DNA of 64,000 nucleotides from Phycisphaeraceae bacterium (GTDB taxonomy: Bacteria; Planctomycetota; Phycisphaerae; Phycisphaerales; UBA1924): positions 1 through 64,000 of the forward strand of contig JAHBXB010000002.1 in NCBI GenBank assembly GCA_019636655.1. Direction: 5' to 3'. Of this stretch, positions 18,685 through 27,155 are shown in pieces (position 1 is the stretch's first letter; each line of letters starts with the position of its first letter). The position numbers and the translations under genes were made by a program. The notes beneath the pieces were generated by a model. It saw nothing but the letters and a program-made list of their open reading frames with translations. It did no database searches and was not told the DNA's origin.

Positions 18685-19320
18685 ATGCGGCGAAGCGACA
18701 GGATGAAGCGGGCGGGCGGGGCGGTGGCGATGCTGGTGGGTATGGTGTTGGGGGTGGTTGCGGGCGGGTGCACACCGAGCCGGACGTATGTGCTCGAGCC
18801 GACGGTGGTGGCGCACCATGAGTACACGACGGCGGCGCTCAAGCGGCTGGAGCCGACGGTTGCGGTTGATGCAGAGGTGCAGGGCGGCTTCGAAGAACGC
18901 CTCGCGGACAGCCTGGATCGGGAGGCGAGGGTGAAGCCGACGCCGGATGGGGAGTTGGTCGTCGAGTACCGGTTTGTGCACTACGAGGAGGGGAACGTGG
19001 CGCTGCGGGTGGGCTCGGGGATGGCGAACCTGTTCGGCTCGCCGTTTTATGGGCTCGGGGACGGAACGCTGGGGATCGAGGTGCGGTTCGTGGATGCGGG
19101 CGGGCAGCCGCTGGGCAAGATCCTGGTGGACGGGCCGATCGTGGGAGCGTTCGGGAGCGCGAGCGAAGGAGCGGCGATCGCGGCGGAGTCGGTCGCGCAG
19201 TACGCGAAGGTGACGTTCGGTCCGGCGGCGCCGGCGGAGCGGAGGGACCGCTCGTTCTCGTTCGATCGCGCCGGCGCGGATAAAGGTGCGGGCGGGGATC
19301 TGGGAGCGCTGGTGGAGTGA
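18685..19320 (+). CDS. DUF4410-like lipoprotein
   Basis: 211 aa. The signal (MKRAGGAVAMLVGMVLGVVA) ends with lipobox VAGGC. The mature domain has VEYRFVHYEEGNVALRV, IEVRFVDAGGQPLGKILVDG and a glycine/alanine-rich segment, as in DUF4410 envelope lipoproteins of unknown function. GGAG lies about 10 bases before ATG 18685. An in-frame ATG close behind (MKRAGG) is an alternative start. The 317 bp after it (19321-19637) hold no gene or structure that I can support. Confidence 0.72.
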   Translation: MRRSDRMKRAGGAVAMLVGMVLGVVAGGCTPSRTYVLEPTVVAHHEYTTAALKRLEPTVAVDAEVQGGFEERLADSLDREARVKPTPDGELVVEYRFVHYEEGNVALRVGSGMANLFGSPFYGLGDGTLGIEVRFVDAGGQPLGKILVDGPIVGAFGSASEGAAIAAESVAQYAKVTFGPAAPAERRDRSFSFDRAGADKGAGGDLGALVE

Positions 19321-19637
19321 ACGCGGGCGCGTGGCGGGCGCGATCGACGCGTGCGCGAGCGCACCGGCGGGCGTGTTTTTGCGGGCATTTGCCGGGCGCC
19401 GCGGGCCGTTGCATTGCTTCGAGCAGGCAGCGGGAATAACCTGTCACTCGTCACTGTTGCCGTGCCGGCAATCTCATGTGGTTCCTATCAAGCCCGGGTC
19501 TCGGGGTGATTGGTTCACGGGTGTTGACGTGGACCGACGGGCCATCGCGCGGCGCGATGAAGCGCTGCGGCGCTATTGTGAGCGCCGGCCGCGGGGGTGT
19601 GAGGGTGTAGGAGAGGCAATCGCGGGAGCACCTGTCC

Positions 19638-21023
19638 ATGGCGAAGAAGCGCGCCCGGCGGATCATCATCGTGTCGAACCGGCTGCCGATCAAGGCCGGA
19701 CGCGCGGGCGCCAAGTCGACGTGGGAGGCCTCGCCCGGCGGGTTGGTGACGGCGATGAAGCCGGTGCTGGAGAAGCGGTCGGGGGCGTGGGTCGGGTGGA
19801 CGGGCGCGGTGGGGCCGATGCCGACGCGGCTGGAACGTGATGGGCTCAGCCTGCGGCCGGTGCCGCTCTCGGCCCCGGAGGTGGAGGCGTTCTACCGCGG
19901 CCAGTCGAACCGGACGTTCTGGCCGCTGTACCACGATGCGATCCGCGAGCCGGAGTTTCACGACCACTGGTGGAAGCCGTATGTGGAGGTGAACAAGCGG
20001 TTCGCCCGCGCGGCGGCGAACCGGGCGGGGCCGCGAGACGTGGTGTGGGTGCACGACTACCACCTGCAGCTGGTGCCCAAGATGCTGCGGGAGATGCGGC
20101 CGGACCTGAAGATCGGGTTCTTCCTGCACATCCCGTTCCCGCCGGAGGAACTGTTCGACTGGCTGCCGTGGCGGCGGGAGGTGCTGGAGGGGCTGCTGGG
20201 GGCGGACGTAGTGGGGTTCCAGACGCACCCGGCGGTGCGGAACTTTTCGCGGCTGGCGCAGCGGCACACGACGGCGGAGGGGACGGACACGGAACTGAGG
20301 TTCGAGGGGCGGCGGGTGCGCGTGGGGTCGTTCCCGATCTCGATCGACTACCAGGACTGGGAGCGCACAGCGTCGAGCCCGGAGACCGCGCGGAAGGCGG
20401 CGGAGCTCAGGCAGCGCGTGGGGCCGCGGCGGAAGATTCTGCTCGCGGTGGACCGTCTGGATTACACCAAGGGGATCGACCAGCGCCTGCTGGCGTACGA
20501 GGACCTGCTGCGGCAGCGAAAGACGAGCGCGCGGGAGTGCGTGCTGGTGCAGATCGCGGTGCCGGGACGGGACGATGTCTCGGACTATGCAAGGCTGCGG
20601 AGCACGATCGAACGGACTGTGGGGAAGATCAACGGGGAGTTCAGCGAGCTGGGGCAGGTGGCGGTGCACTACCTAAGGCGGAGCCTGGCGCGAAAGGATC
20701 TGGCCGCGTACTACCGGGCGGCGGATGTGATGCTGGTGACGCCGATGCGCGACGGGATGAACCTGGTGGCGAAGGAGTACGTGGCATCGCAGGTGGACGG
20801 GTACGGCGTTCTGGTGCTGAGCGAGTTCGCGGGCGCGGCCGGGGAGTTGAAACGGTCGCTGCTGGTGAACCCGAGGAACCGGGAGCAGATGGTGTCGCAG
20901 GTGCACGCGGCGATGACGATGCCCGGCGACGAGGCGCGGGCTCGCATGGCGTCGCTGCGGGCGACGGTGCGCAAGCATGATGTCCACCAATGGGCGGGCG
21001 AGTTCCTGGAGGCGCTGGCGTGA
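19638..21023 (+). CDS. otsA: Trehalose-6-phosphate synthase (GT20)
   Basis: 461 aa, usual length. It makes trehalose 6-phosphate from a nucleotide-glucose (usually UDP-glucose) and glucose 6-phosphate in the cytoplasm. Seen: IIIVSNRLPI at the N-terminus, the glycine-rich SPGGLVTAM loop, VWVHDYHLQLVPKML, IGFFLHIPFPPEELF, DRLDYTKGI and the C-terminal MRDGMNLVAKEYVASQ. All GT20 landmarks are intact. GGGAG precedes ATG 19638 by 9 bases. The stop overlaps the GTG start of the phosphatase gene, so translation is probably coupled. The product protects against osmotic and desiccation stress. Confidence 0.95.
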   Translation: MAKKRARRIIIVSNRLPIKAGRAGAKSTWEASPGGLVTAMKPVLEKRSGAWVGWTGAVGPMPTRLERDGLSLRPVPLSAPEVEAFYRGQSNRTFWPLYHDAIREPEFHDHWWKPYVEVNKRFARAAANRAGPRDVVWVHDYHLQLVPKMLREMRPDLKIGFFLHIPFPPEELFDWLPWRREVLEGLLGADVVGFQTHPAVRNFSRLAQRHTTAEGTDTELRFEGRRVRVGSFPISIDYQDWERTASSPETARKAAELRQRVGPRRKILLAVDRLDYTKGIDQRLLAYEDLLRQRKTSARECVLVQIAVPGRDDVSDYARLRSTIERTVGKINGEFSELGQVAVHYLRRSLARKDLAAYYRAADVMLVTPMRDGMNLVAKEYVASQVDGYGVLVLSEFAGAAGELKRSLLVNPRNREQMVSQVHAAMTMPGDEARARMASLRATVRKHDVHQWAGEFLEALA

Positions 21024-21799
21024 CCGGAGGGCTGCAGAACGCGATCGACGCCGCGGCGAGGACGCCGCGGCTGCTGGCCGCGTTCGACTTTGACGGCGTG
21101 CTGGCGCCGATCGTGAGCGACCCATCGCTCTCGGCGGCGATGCCGGAGGCGGTGGCCTCGCTGCGAACGCTGGCGGCGGCGCCGATGACGCACGTGGTGG
21201 TGATCTCGGGGCGCGCGAGAGCGGACCTGGAGCGGCTGCTGCCGGGCCTTGAGGGTGTCGAGCTGGTGGGGAGCCACGGGGCGGAGGTGGTCGGGGAGAC
21301 GGGCGATCTGACCGCGCCGGAGCGGCTCGCGCTGGAGGCGATGACGCGGGAGGCGGAGGCGATCGCCGCGGAGTTTCCCGGAGCGATGGTAGAGTGCAAG
21401 CCGTACGGGATCGCGGTGCATTACCGGAACGTGGACGAGGCGGGGTCGCTGCGATTGAAGGATCGAGTGCTCGCGGGGCCGGCGCGGAGGCCGGGGGTCA
21501 CGGTGCGGCGCGGGAAGATGGTGGTGGAGCTGTCGCTGCTGCACGCGACCAAGGCGCACGCGTTCGAGATGCTGCGGGCGAGGTGGGGGGCGACGTCGAC
21601 GGTCTTTGTCGGCGATGACGTCACGGACGAGGATGTGTTCGCGGTGCAAGGGGAGGATGAGGTGAGCATCAAGGTTGGCCCGGGGGAGACCCGGGCGGCG
21701 CACCGGGTCGGGGATGAAGTCGAGGCGTGCGCGGTGCTGGCGAGGCTGGCGGCGGCGCGTGCGGCATGGGGAGCATTGGGGCGGGCGGAGGGGGAGTGA
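21020..21799 (+). CDS. otsB: Trehalose-6-phosphate phosphatase (HAD superfamily)
   Basis: 259 aa from GTG 21020, whose last two bases are shared with the otsA stop (GTGA). It removes phosphate from trehalose 6-phosphate. HAD motifs are intact: AFDFDGVLAP (nucleophile Asp 23, general acid Asp 25), VVVISGRAR, the conserved GSHGAE, and the metal-binding GDDVTDEDVF, with a Lys-containing HATKAHAFEML before it. Fits otsB in length and context. Confidence 0.94.
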   Translation: MTGGLQNAIDAAARTPRLLAAFDFDGVLAPIVSDPSLSAAMPEAVASLRTLAAAPMTHVVVISGRARADLERLLPGLEGVELVGSHGAEVVGETGDLTAPERLALEAMTREAEAIAAEFPGAMVECKPYGIAVHYRNVDEAGSLRLKDRVLAGPARRPGVTVRRGKMVVELSLLHATKAHAFEMLRARWGATSTVFVGDDVTDEDVFAVQGEDEVSIKVGPGETRAAHRVGDEVEACAVLARLAAARAAWGALGRAEGE

Positions 21800-21927
21800 G
21801 GGTGGGTTCCGATAATGTGGGGCGGTGGCGGGGTGTGCCGCCGGAGGCGTGTGTCCCGTGAGCGGGGGCGCGCCGGGCCGTGAACTTGGCGTGGCGGAAG
21901 GCCGATGCGAGAGTCGGAGGTGCATCG

Positions 21928-22323
21928 ATGACCGATCCGACACCCAACGCTCGCGCCCGCACGGGCGATCCGGCCCCACGGGGCTCGGGAGCGTCACCCT
22001 CGGAGCCACCCCTGCGGAGCCAGTTCGCGGACGACCCGGACATGAGCGAGATCATCGCCCTGTTCGTCGACGAGATGCCGCAGCGGCTGGCCGACATGCG
22101 GAAGAGGTGGGAGTCGCAACAACTCGATGAGCTGAAGCGGCTGGCGCACCAGCTCCGCGGCGCGGGGGGGGGGTACGGATTCCCGGCCATCGGCGCGGCG
22201 GCGGGGCGGCTGGAAGAGATCCTGAAAGCGATGGTGGACCGCGGTGCGGATGTCTCCGCGGCGCAGGTGCAGGCGGAGTTCGCAGCGCTGATCGATCTGT
22301 GTCAGACGGCGGTGCGCCGGTAG
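21928..22323 (+). CDS. Histidine phosphotransfer (Hpt) protein
   Basis: 131 aa. A disordered N-terminus is followed by a four-helix Hpt domain with LAHQLRGAGGGYGFPAIG; His about residue 74 is the expected phosphoacceptor. It is not fused to a kinase, so it should shuttle phosphate between a hybrid kinase and a response regulator. The next gene is a REC-GGDEF protein, and the hybrid kinase at 7.1 kb lacks its own Hpt. GGAGG lies about 7 bases before ATG 21928; GTG 21880 is a weaker alternative. A G10 tract lies immediately after the His codon region. Confidence 0.85.
   Translation: MTDPTPNARARTGDPAPRGSGASPSEPPLRSQFADDPDMSEIIALFVDEMPQRLADMRKRWESQQLDELKRLAHQLRGAGGGYGFPAIGAAAGRLEEILKAMVDRGADVSAAQVQAEFAALIDLCQTAVRR
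22164..22173 (+). repeat. G10 homopolymer inside the Hpt motif
   Basis: Ten consecutive G residues encode the Ala-Gly-Gly-Gly turn right after the phosphoacceptor His. A change of one base would shift the frame and remove the C-terminal half of the domain. It is a site to check for miscalled length or slippage. Confidence 0.9.
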
Positions 22324-22423
22324 CAGCGTCAGGACGGGTGTCGGGACCAGGTCGTCCCCGAGCAGTGCGTGGAAGGGATTTGGCCCCGCGGCGGAACAGC
22401 CGGGGGGCACCACGAGGCATCGG

Positions 22424-23368
22424 TTGAACATCGACGACCACAAGCCGCTGGTGCTGCTGATCGACGACAGCGTCGACGTTCACCGCTTGCTGCGCGCGCG
22501 GCTGAAGCACGAGCACATCAACCTGGTGGCCGCGTCGAATGCCGACGAGGCGATGGTGGTGCTCGAGTCGGCCACGCCGGCGACGATCCTGCTGGACCTG
22601 GACATGCCCGGGACGGACGGGTTCTCGCTGCTGCGGACGCTGAAGGACCGGACGAGCACGCACAGCATCCCGGTGATCATCCTCTCGGGGCTGCAGGGCT
22701 CGGAGGACAAGGTGACGGCGTTCGACCTCGGCGCCGCCGACTACATCACCAAGCCGTTCGACATGGCGGAACTCAGGGCCCGGCTGCGGGCGACGCTGCG
22801 GCTGCACCACCTGCTGCGGCTGCTGGCGGATCGCGCGGACCTCGACGGGCTGACGGGGCTGGGCAACCGGTCGCACTTCAACAAGCGGTGGGCGGAGAAG
22901 GTGAGCGAGGCGCACCGGTACAAGCGGCCGCTGTCGCTGGCGCTGCTGGACGTGGACCTCTTTAAGCGGGTGAACGACACGTTCGGTCACCCGGCGGGGG
23001 ACGAGGTGCTGCAGGGGCTGGCGGCGATGCTCCTGCGGGAGTGCCGCAGGCCGGATGTGGCGTGCCGGTTCGGCGGGGAGGAGTTCGCGCTGATCATGCC
23101 CAGCACCTCGCCGTCGGAGGCGATGGTGGTGGCGGAGCGCGTGCGGGTGGCCCTGGCCGAGACGGTGTGGCCGCGGCATCCGGACGCGAGGGTTACGGTC
23201 TCGGTGGGGATCGTCGGGACGGGCATCGGGGGCGGGAGCCAGAGCCCGGAGGTATGGATCGAGGCGGCGGACCGGAACCTCTATACGGCGAAGAACGCCG
23301 GGCGGAACCGGGTGGTGGCGACGTCGCTGGACAATCCCCCGGCGCCGCAGTGGGCCAAGGCGGGCTAG
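22424..23368 (+). CDS. Response regulator diguanylate cyclase (REC-GGDEF)
   Basis: 314 aa. The receiver has LLIDDSVDV, TILLDLDMPG (phospho-Asp about residue 58) and ITKPFD. The GGDEF domain has DLDGLTGLGNR, LLDVDLFKRVND and the active motif FGGEEF. RRPD lies five residues before GGEEF, matching the RxxD inhibitory site, so product inhibition by c-di-GMP is likely. It should make c-di-GMP from two GTP when phosphorylated. Start TTG 22424 follows a G-rich stretch. It lies 100 bp after the Hpt gene in the same orientation and is its likely partner. Confidence 0.92.
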   Translation: MNIDDHKPLVLLIDDSVDVHRLLRARLKHEHINLVAASNADEAMVVLESATPATILLDLDMPGTDGFSLLRTLKDRTSTHSIPVIILSGLQGSEDKVTAFDLGAADYITKPFDMAELRARLRATLRLHHLLRLLADRADLDGLTGLGNRSHFNKRWAEKVSEAHRYKRPLSLALLDVDLFKRVNDTFGHPAGDEVLQGLAAMLLRECRRPDVACRFGGEEFALIMPSTSPSEAMVVAERVRVALAETVWPRHPDARVTVSVGIVGTGIGGGSQSPEVWIEAADRNLYTAKNAGRNRVVATSLDNPPAPQWAKAG

Positions 23369-23383
23369 GGGCGGGGCGGAGAA

Positions 23384-24061
23384 TCAAAACGGGATCATCA
23401 CGCCGCCGAAGATCATCACGGTATTCGATGAGGGGTTGTTGTCGTCGCCCTCGAAGCGGCCGTTGGAGAAGTGCTGCCAGTACACGCCCAGTTGGAGGCG
23501 GAGGCCGTCGTCGTTGAGTTGGCGGGTGAAACCGCCACCCATGCGCGGGGAGATGTTGACGCTGGTGCCGTCCGGGGGGTAGTCGTCGAATGTGAAGAGC
23601 AGGCCGATGCCCAGTTCGCCGTAGAGCGACCAGGTGAACTCCTTGTCGTGGCAGAAGTGCCAGCGGAAGAAGAAGTTGGGATTCAGGCCGCCGGTGTCGC
23701 CCCAGTTCCAGAAGTACCAGCCCGCGAGGGCGGCGCCGAACTCGGCCTCGTCGGCGAAGAAGACGCTCCAGCCTGCGGAGAGGGTGGCTTGGTTGTCAAT
23801 GGAGAAGTCCGAGGCGAGGCCGGCGCTGATCGTGACCGCCTGCCAGCCGGTGCGGCCGAACCCGGGTCGCGGCGCATCGTGGGCCTTGGAGTCTTCACGC
23901 AGGGCCTGGTCGCGGGCCTCCGCGGCGTAGGCAGCGGAAGGGTCGAACTCCGGGGCTTCGAACACCGGTTCGGCGGTGGGCGCGGAGGCCACCTGGGCGG
24001 CGGCGGCGGGCGCCAGGCAGAGGGCGGCGACGATGGGCGAGAGGCGGCGGGTCGTGTGCAT
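23384..24061 (-). CDS. PagL-like lipid A deacylase / acyloxyacyl hydrolase family outer-membrane protein
   Basis: 225 aa. A signal peptide (ARRL-type basic region then AALCLAPAAAAQ) precedes a beta-barrel with alternating hydrophobic strands and a C-terminal aromatic residue (MIPF). The motif WQHFSNGRFEGDDNNPS resembles the HxSN catalytic pattern of PagL, with His and Ser and a nearby Glu. PagL removes a 3-O acyl chain from lipid A at the outer membrane. Function is by motif only. ATG 24061 is favoured by the signal; 24091 is an in-frame alternative. Confidence 0.7.
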   Translation of the reverse strand: MHTTRRLSPIVAALCLAPAAAAQVASAPTAEPVFEAPEFDPSAAYAAEARDQALREDSKAHDAPRPGFGRTGWQAVTISAGLASDFSIDNQATLSAGWSVFFADEAEFGAALAGWYFWNWGDTGGLNPNFFFRWHFCHDKEFTWSLYGELGIGLLFTFDDYPPDGTSVNISPRMGGGFTRQLNDDGLRLQLGVYWQHFSNGRFEGDDNNPSSNTVMIFGGVMIPF

Positions 24062-24096
24062 CACGCGAGAGCGTACAGAAACCCATAGCATCCGTC

Positions 24097-24330
24097 ATGT
24101 CGAGCACGGGACCAGAGGACGTTCGGGACCGGATCCTGCGGCTGGAGGAGCACGCGTCGTTCCGCGAGCGGGAGATCGAGGAGTTCAACTCCGCGCTGGT
24201 GGACCTCTCCGCCCGGCTGGAACGGGCGATCAAGCGGCTGGAGGCGATCGAGTCGAGACTGGGGAGGCTGGAGAGCCCTCCCGATGCGTCACCGCAAGAC
24301 CCGGCGACCGACCGGCCCCCCCACTATTGA
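24097..24330 (+). CDS. slyX: SlyX family protein
   Basis: 77 aa, about the family length. It is a continuous heptad-like coiled coil (ILRLEEHASFREREIEEFN and LSARLERAIKRLEAIESRL) ending in the characteristic PPHY. SlyX proteins are cytoplasmic and of unknown function. It diverges from the PagL-like gene with 35 bp between the starts. Confidence 0.8.
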   Translation: MSSTGPEDVRDRILRLEEHASFREREIEEFNSALVDLSARLERAIKRLEAIESRLGRLESPPDASPQDPATDRPPHY

Positions 24331-24351
24331 TGGGGGTTTCCGGGGCCTGGA

Positions 24352-26451
24352 TCACCGGATCAGAAGGGACTCGCCGGTCATTGAGGCCGGTTTGTCGAGG
24401 CCGAGCATGTCCAGGGCGGTGGGCAGGATGTCACCCAGGCGTCCGCGCCGAGTGCGGGTGTCGGGGGAGAACCACCCCGCCTTGTCGGTGTCGCCACGGA
24501 GGCGGCGGCCCTCGAACGCGTCGCCGACGACGATGAGCGGGACGTCGTAGACAGTGTGGGCGGTGTGCGGGGAGTTGGTCTCGGGGTCGAACATCTGCTC
24601 GGCGTTGCCGTGGTCGGCGGTGATGATGAGGCTGCCGCCGCGGGCGAGGGTCGCGTCGACGATTGTGCCGACGCACTCATCGACGACCTCGCACGCGCGG
24701 GTAGCGGCCTTGAGATTGCCGGTGTGTCCGACCATGTCGCCGTTGGCGAAGTTGACGACCACAAGATCCTCGCAGTCGGGCGCGGCGAGTCGGCGGAGCA
24801 CGGCATCGCGGACCTCGGGCGCGGACATCTCGGGCTTGAGGTCGTAGGTGGCGACCTTGGGGCTCTGCGGGTTCTCGCGCTGCTCGCCGGGAAATGGTTC
24901 GTCGCGGTAGTCGTTGAAGAAGAACGTGACGTGCGGGTATTTCTCGGTCTCGGCGCTGCGGAACTGGCGGAGGCCCAGGCGGGAGAAGTGCTCGCCCGCG
25001 ATGTCCTTCATCCGGGGCGGACGCGGGAAGGCAACCTGCACGTAGGGCGCGAGGGCCTCCCAGTAGTCGGTCATCGTGACGTAGTGGAGCGAGAGCTTGC
25101 GGCCGCGATCAAATCCGCGCCGGCCCGAGTCGGGCGAGGGCTTCACGCTGGCCCACGCGTCGTCGGGGAAGACAAAGGCGGCGGAGAGTTCGCGGGGCCG
25201 GTCGCCCCGGTAGTTGTAGAAGATGACCGCGTCGCCGTCACGGATGCGGGAGGCGACGATCTCATCCGGGGAGCCGATCGCTGCGGGGGTGATGAACTCA
25301 TCGCCCTTGAGGTTGTCCGCGGCGGGAGCGTCGTAGTACTGCTGGATGGCGGCCGCGGCGGAATCGGAGGTGCGCACGGGGCCGGAGGGGTCGGCGTGGC
25401 CCGTGAGGCAGGCGTAGGCCCTCTGGACGCGCTCCCAGCGGTTGTCACGGTCCATCGCGAAGTAGCGGCCGATGACCGACGCGATCCGGCCGGCGCCGAT
25501 GTCGCGGCACGCGGACTCGACTCGCCGCGCGAACTCGATACCGGTGAATGGGCCGGTGTCTCGGCCGTCGGTGAACAGGTGCACATAGACGCGGTCGAAC
25601 CCGAGGGTTCGGCAGGCGCGGAGGATGGCGAACAGGTGCTCGAGCTGGCCGTGGACTCCCGCATCGGAGTTGATGCCGAGCAGGTGGACGGAGGCGCCGG
25701 TCGACTTGGCGTGGGCGATGGCGCCGGCGATCACCGCGTTGTTTTCGAGTCCGGCGCGGCAGGCCTTGGTCATCACCAGGGATTCCTGGGGGACGACGCG
25801 TCCGGCGCCGATGTTCTGGTGACCGACCTCGGAGTTGCCCATCGTCCCGTCCGGGAGACCGACATCCTCGCCGCTGGTCTTGATGAGCGTCCAGGGCCAG
25901 TCGCGGCGGAGGCGGTCGTCGACCGGCGTGCGGGCGAGGTGGACGGCGTTGAACGCGTCGTGGGAGGGGTTGGGGTTCTCACCCCAGCCGTCGCGGATGA
26001 TCAGCACGAGGGGCGCGTTGCGGGGTGTGGCGGTCGGCATCGGCGCAGTCTCTTCGGCGGCGTGCGGCGGGGCCTCACGGGCGTGGGGCCGATCGATCCC
26101 CGTGGCGGCGCTCGGCGGGCTGAAGATGTCGAGCACGAGCGTGTCTTCTTCCGCGAAGGCGGAGTGCGGGACGTTCGCGGGCAGGTGGAGCACCTCGCCT
26201 TCGCCTACGACCACCGTGCGGCGGTCGGGCGAGCCCTCGGCGCCGATCCCGAACCTGAGGCGGCCGGAGAGGATGACGGCGAACTGCTCGTTGGCGTGGT
26301 GGTGCGTGGGCACATCGCAGCCTCGCCGGAGGAAGACCTGCGAGAGCATCGCCTGCTCGCCGATCACGCGGCGGCGTTCGAGAAGGGGCATGGGGGCGTC
26401 GGTCGGCAGGTCTGACCAGCGGAAGGCGCGGGCATCGGTCGGGGTTGTCAT
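24352..26451 (-). CDS. gpmI: Cupin domain fused to cofactor-independent phosphoglycerate mutase
   Basis: 699 aa in one uninterrupted frame. Residues of about 1-125 are a cupin with PTHHHANEQFAVILSG and LHLPANVPHSAF, supplying His and Glu ligands. From about residue 148 the protein is iPGM: LVLIIRDGWGENP, the catalytic-Ser motif GTMGNSEVGHQNIGAG, INSDAGVHG, VYVHLFTDGRDT, YNYRGDRPRE and ITADHGNAEQMF, with all metal ligands seen. iPGM interconverts 3- and 2-phosphoglycerate. There is no stop between the two parts; an internal ATG at 26040 could start iPGM alone (562 aa). The gene lies 26 bp after the peroxiredoxin gene, in an operon. A free-standing iPGM is usually 510-550 aa, so the N-terminal cupin is an addition. 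Confidence 0.9.
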   Translation of the reverse strand: MTTPTDARAFRWSDLPTDAPMPLLERRRVIGEQAMLSQVFLRRGCDVPTHHHANEQFAVILSGRLRFGIGAEGSPDRRTVVVGEGEVLHLPANVPHSAFAEEDTLVLDIFSPPSAATGIDRPHAREAPPHAAEETAPMPTATPRNAPLVLIIRDGWGENPNPSHDAFNAVHLARTPVDDRLRRDWPWTLIKTSGEDVGLPDGTMGNSEVGHQNIGAGRVVPQESLVMTKACRAGLENNAVIAGAIAHAKSTGASVHLLGINSDAGVHGQLEHLFAILRACRTLGFDRVYVHLFTDGRDTGPFTGIEFARRVESACRDIGAGRIASVIGRYFAMDRDNRWERVQRAYACLTGHADPSGPVRTSDSAAAAIQQYYDAPAADNLKGDEFITPAAIGSPDEIVASRIRDGDAVIFYNYRGDRPRELSAAFVFPDDAWASVKPSPDSGRRGFDRGRKLSLHYVTMTDYWEALAPYVQVAFPRPPRMKDIAGEHFSRLGLRQFRSAETEKYPHVTFFFNDYRDEPFPGEQRENPQSPKVATYDLKPEMSAPEVRDAVLRRLAAPDCEDLVVVNFANGDMVGHTGNLKAATRACEVVDECVGTIVDATLARGGSLIITADHGNAEQMFDPETNSPHTAHTVYDVPLIVVGDAFEGRRLRGDTDKAGWFSPDTRTRRGRLGDILPTALDMLGLDKPASMTGESLLIR

Positions 26452-26477
26452 GGCCGGGCTCCGTGGGGCGTGGCGGC

Positions 26478-26966
26478 TCACGACAGGTGCTGGAGCACCT
26501 CATCGAAGTTCATGGCCGCGGGAATCTCCCGCTTCTGCGACCACTTGACCCGGCCGACGCCATCGGCCGACTTGCCGATGACGACGGTGCCGCGCCAGGC
26601 GACGTTCAGATCCGGCCAGTACAGGCCATAGGCCTTGCAGACCTGCCGGTGCATGTCGGCGAGCATGGGCTGCTTGAACCCCTCGGCGTCGGTCCACGCC
26701 TTGAGGACGGCGAAGGAATCGCAGGAGATGCCGACGACCTGGGCGCCCTTCTTGGTCCACGCCGCGAGATCGCGGGAGATGCACATCATCTCGGTCCCGC
26801 AGACACCGGTGAACGCCATCGGGAAGAAACAGAGCGCGACATCCCCTTTCTTCACCGCGTCGGAGAGGGTCCAGTCGTTGCGAGCCTGGTCCTTGAGCGT
26901 GAAGTCCGGGGCGATTTCGCCGGGGGCGAGGACGCTGTCGCGGGGGGTGAGGGTCTGGGTGGCCAT
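26478..26966 (-). CDS. Peroxiredoxin (AhpC/TSA family, AhpE/BCP-like)
   Basis: 162 aa. The fold markers are PDFTLKDQA, CFFPMAFTGVCGTEMMC and VVGISCDSFAVLKAW. The PxxxTxxC site gives Cys 56 as the peroxidatic Cys; Cys 62 and Cys 110 are candidate resolving residues. It reduces hydrogen or organic peroxides in the cytoplasm using a thiol donor. It is the first gene of a two-gene unit with the cupin-iPGM fusion. It diverges from the YggS-family gene, with 189 bp between starts. Confidence 0.88.
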   Translation of the reverse strand: MATQTLTPRDSVLAPGEIAPDFTLKDQARNDWTLSDAVKKGDVALCFFPMAFTGVCGTEMMCISRDLAAWTKKGAQVVGISCDSFAVLKAWTDAEGFKQPMLADMHRQVCKAYGLYWPDLNVAWRGTVVIGKSADGVGRVKWSQKREIPAAMNFDEVLQHLS

Positions 26967-27155
26967 CGGATGGGCTCCTGGGTCGCTCGGGGGAGGTCGT
27001 TTTTCAGCGTAGGCGAGGGACGGCACGGATCGCGGTCTCCCGGGCACGGCCGCGCCGGGCTTTCCTCCGGGGGCCGCGGCCACTATGCTGTGCTTGAGCG
27101 ATTGGCACGGGCTCGGAGAGCCCGACCGAGAGAACCGCGGATCCAGGAGGGGTCC

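Noticed and set aside
19321-19637. Search for a promoter or small RNA before otsA
   Set aside because: TTGACG occurs at 19524-19529, but no -10 lies at a proper distance and no stable hairpin with a T-run was seen.
24352-26040. iPGM as a separate gene from ATG 26040
   Set aside because: No stop separates it from the cupin and no ribosome site precedes 26040. I kept the fusion but noted the internal start.
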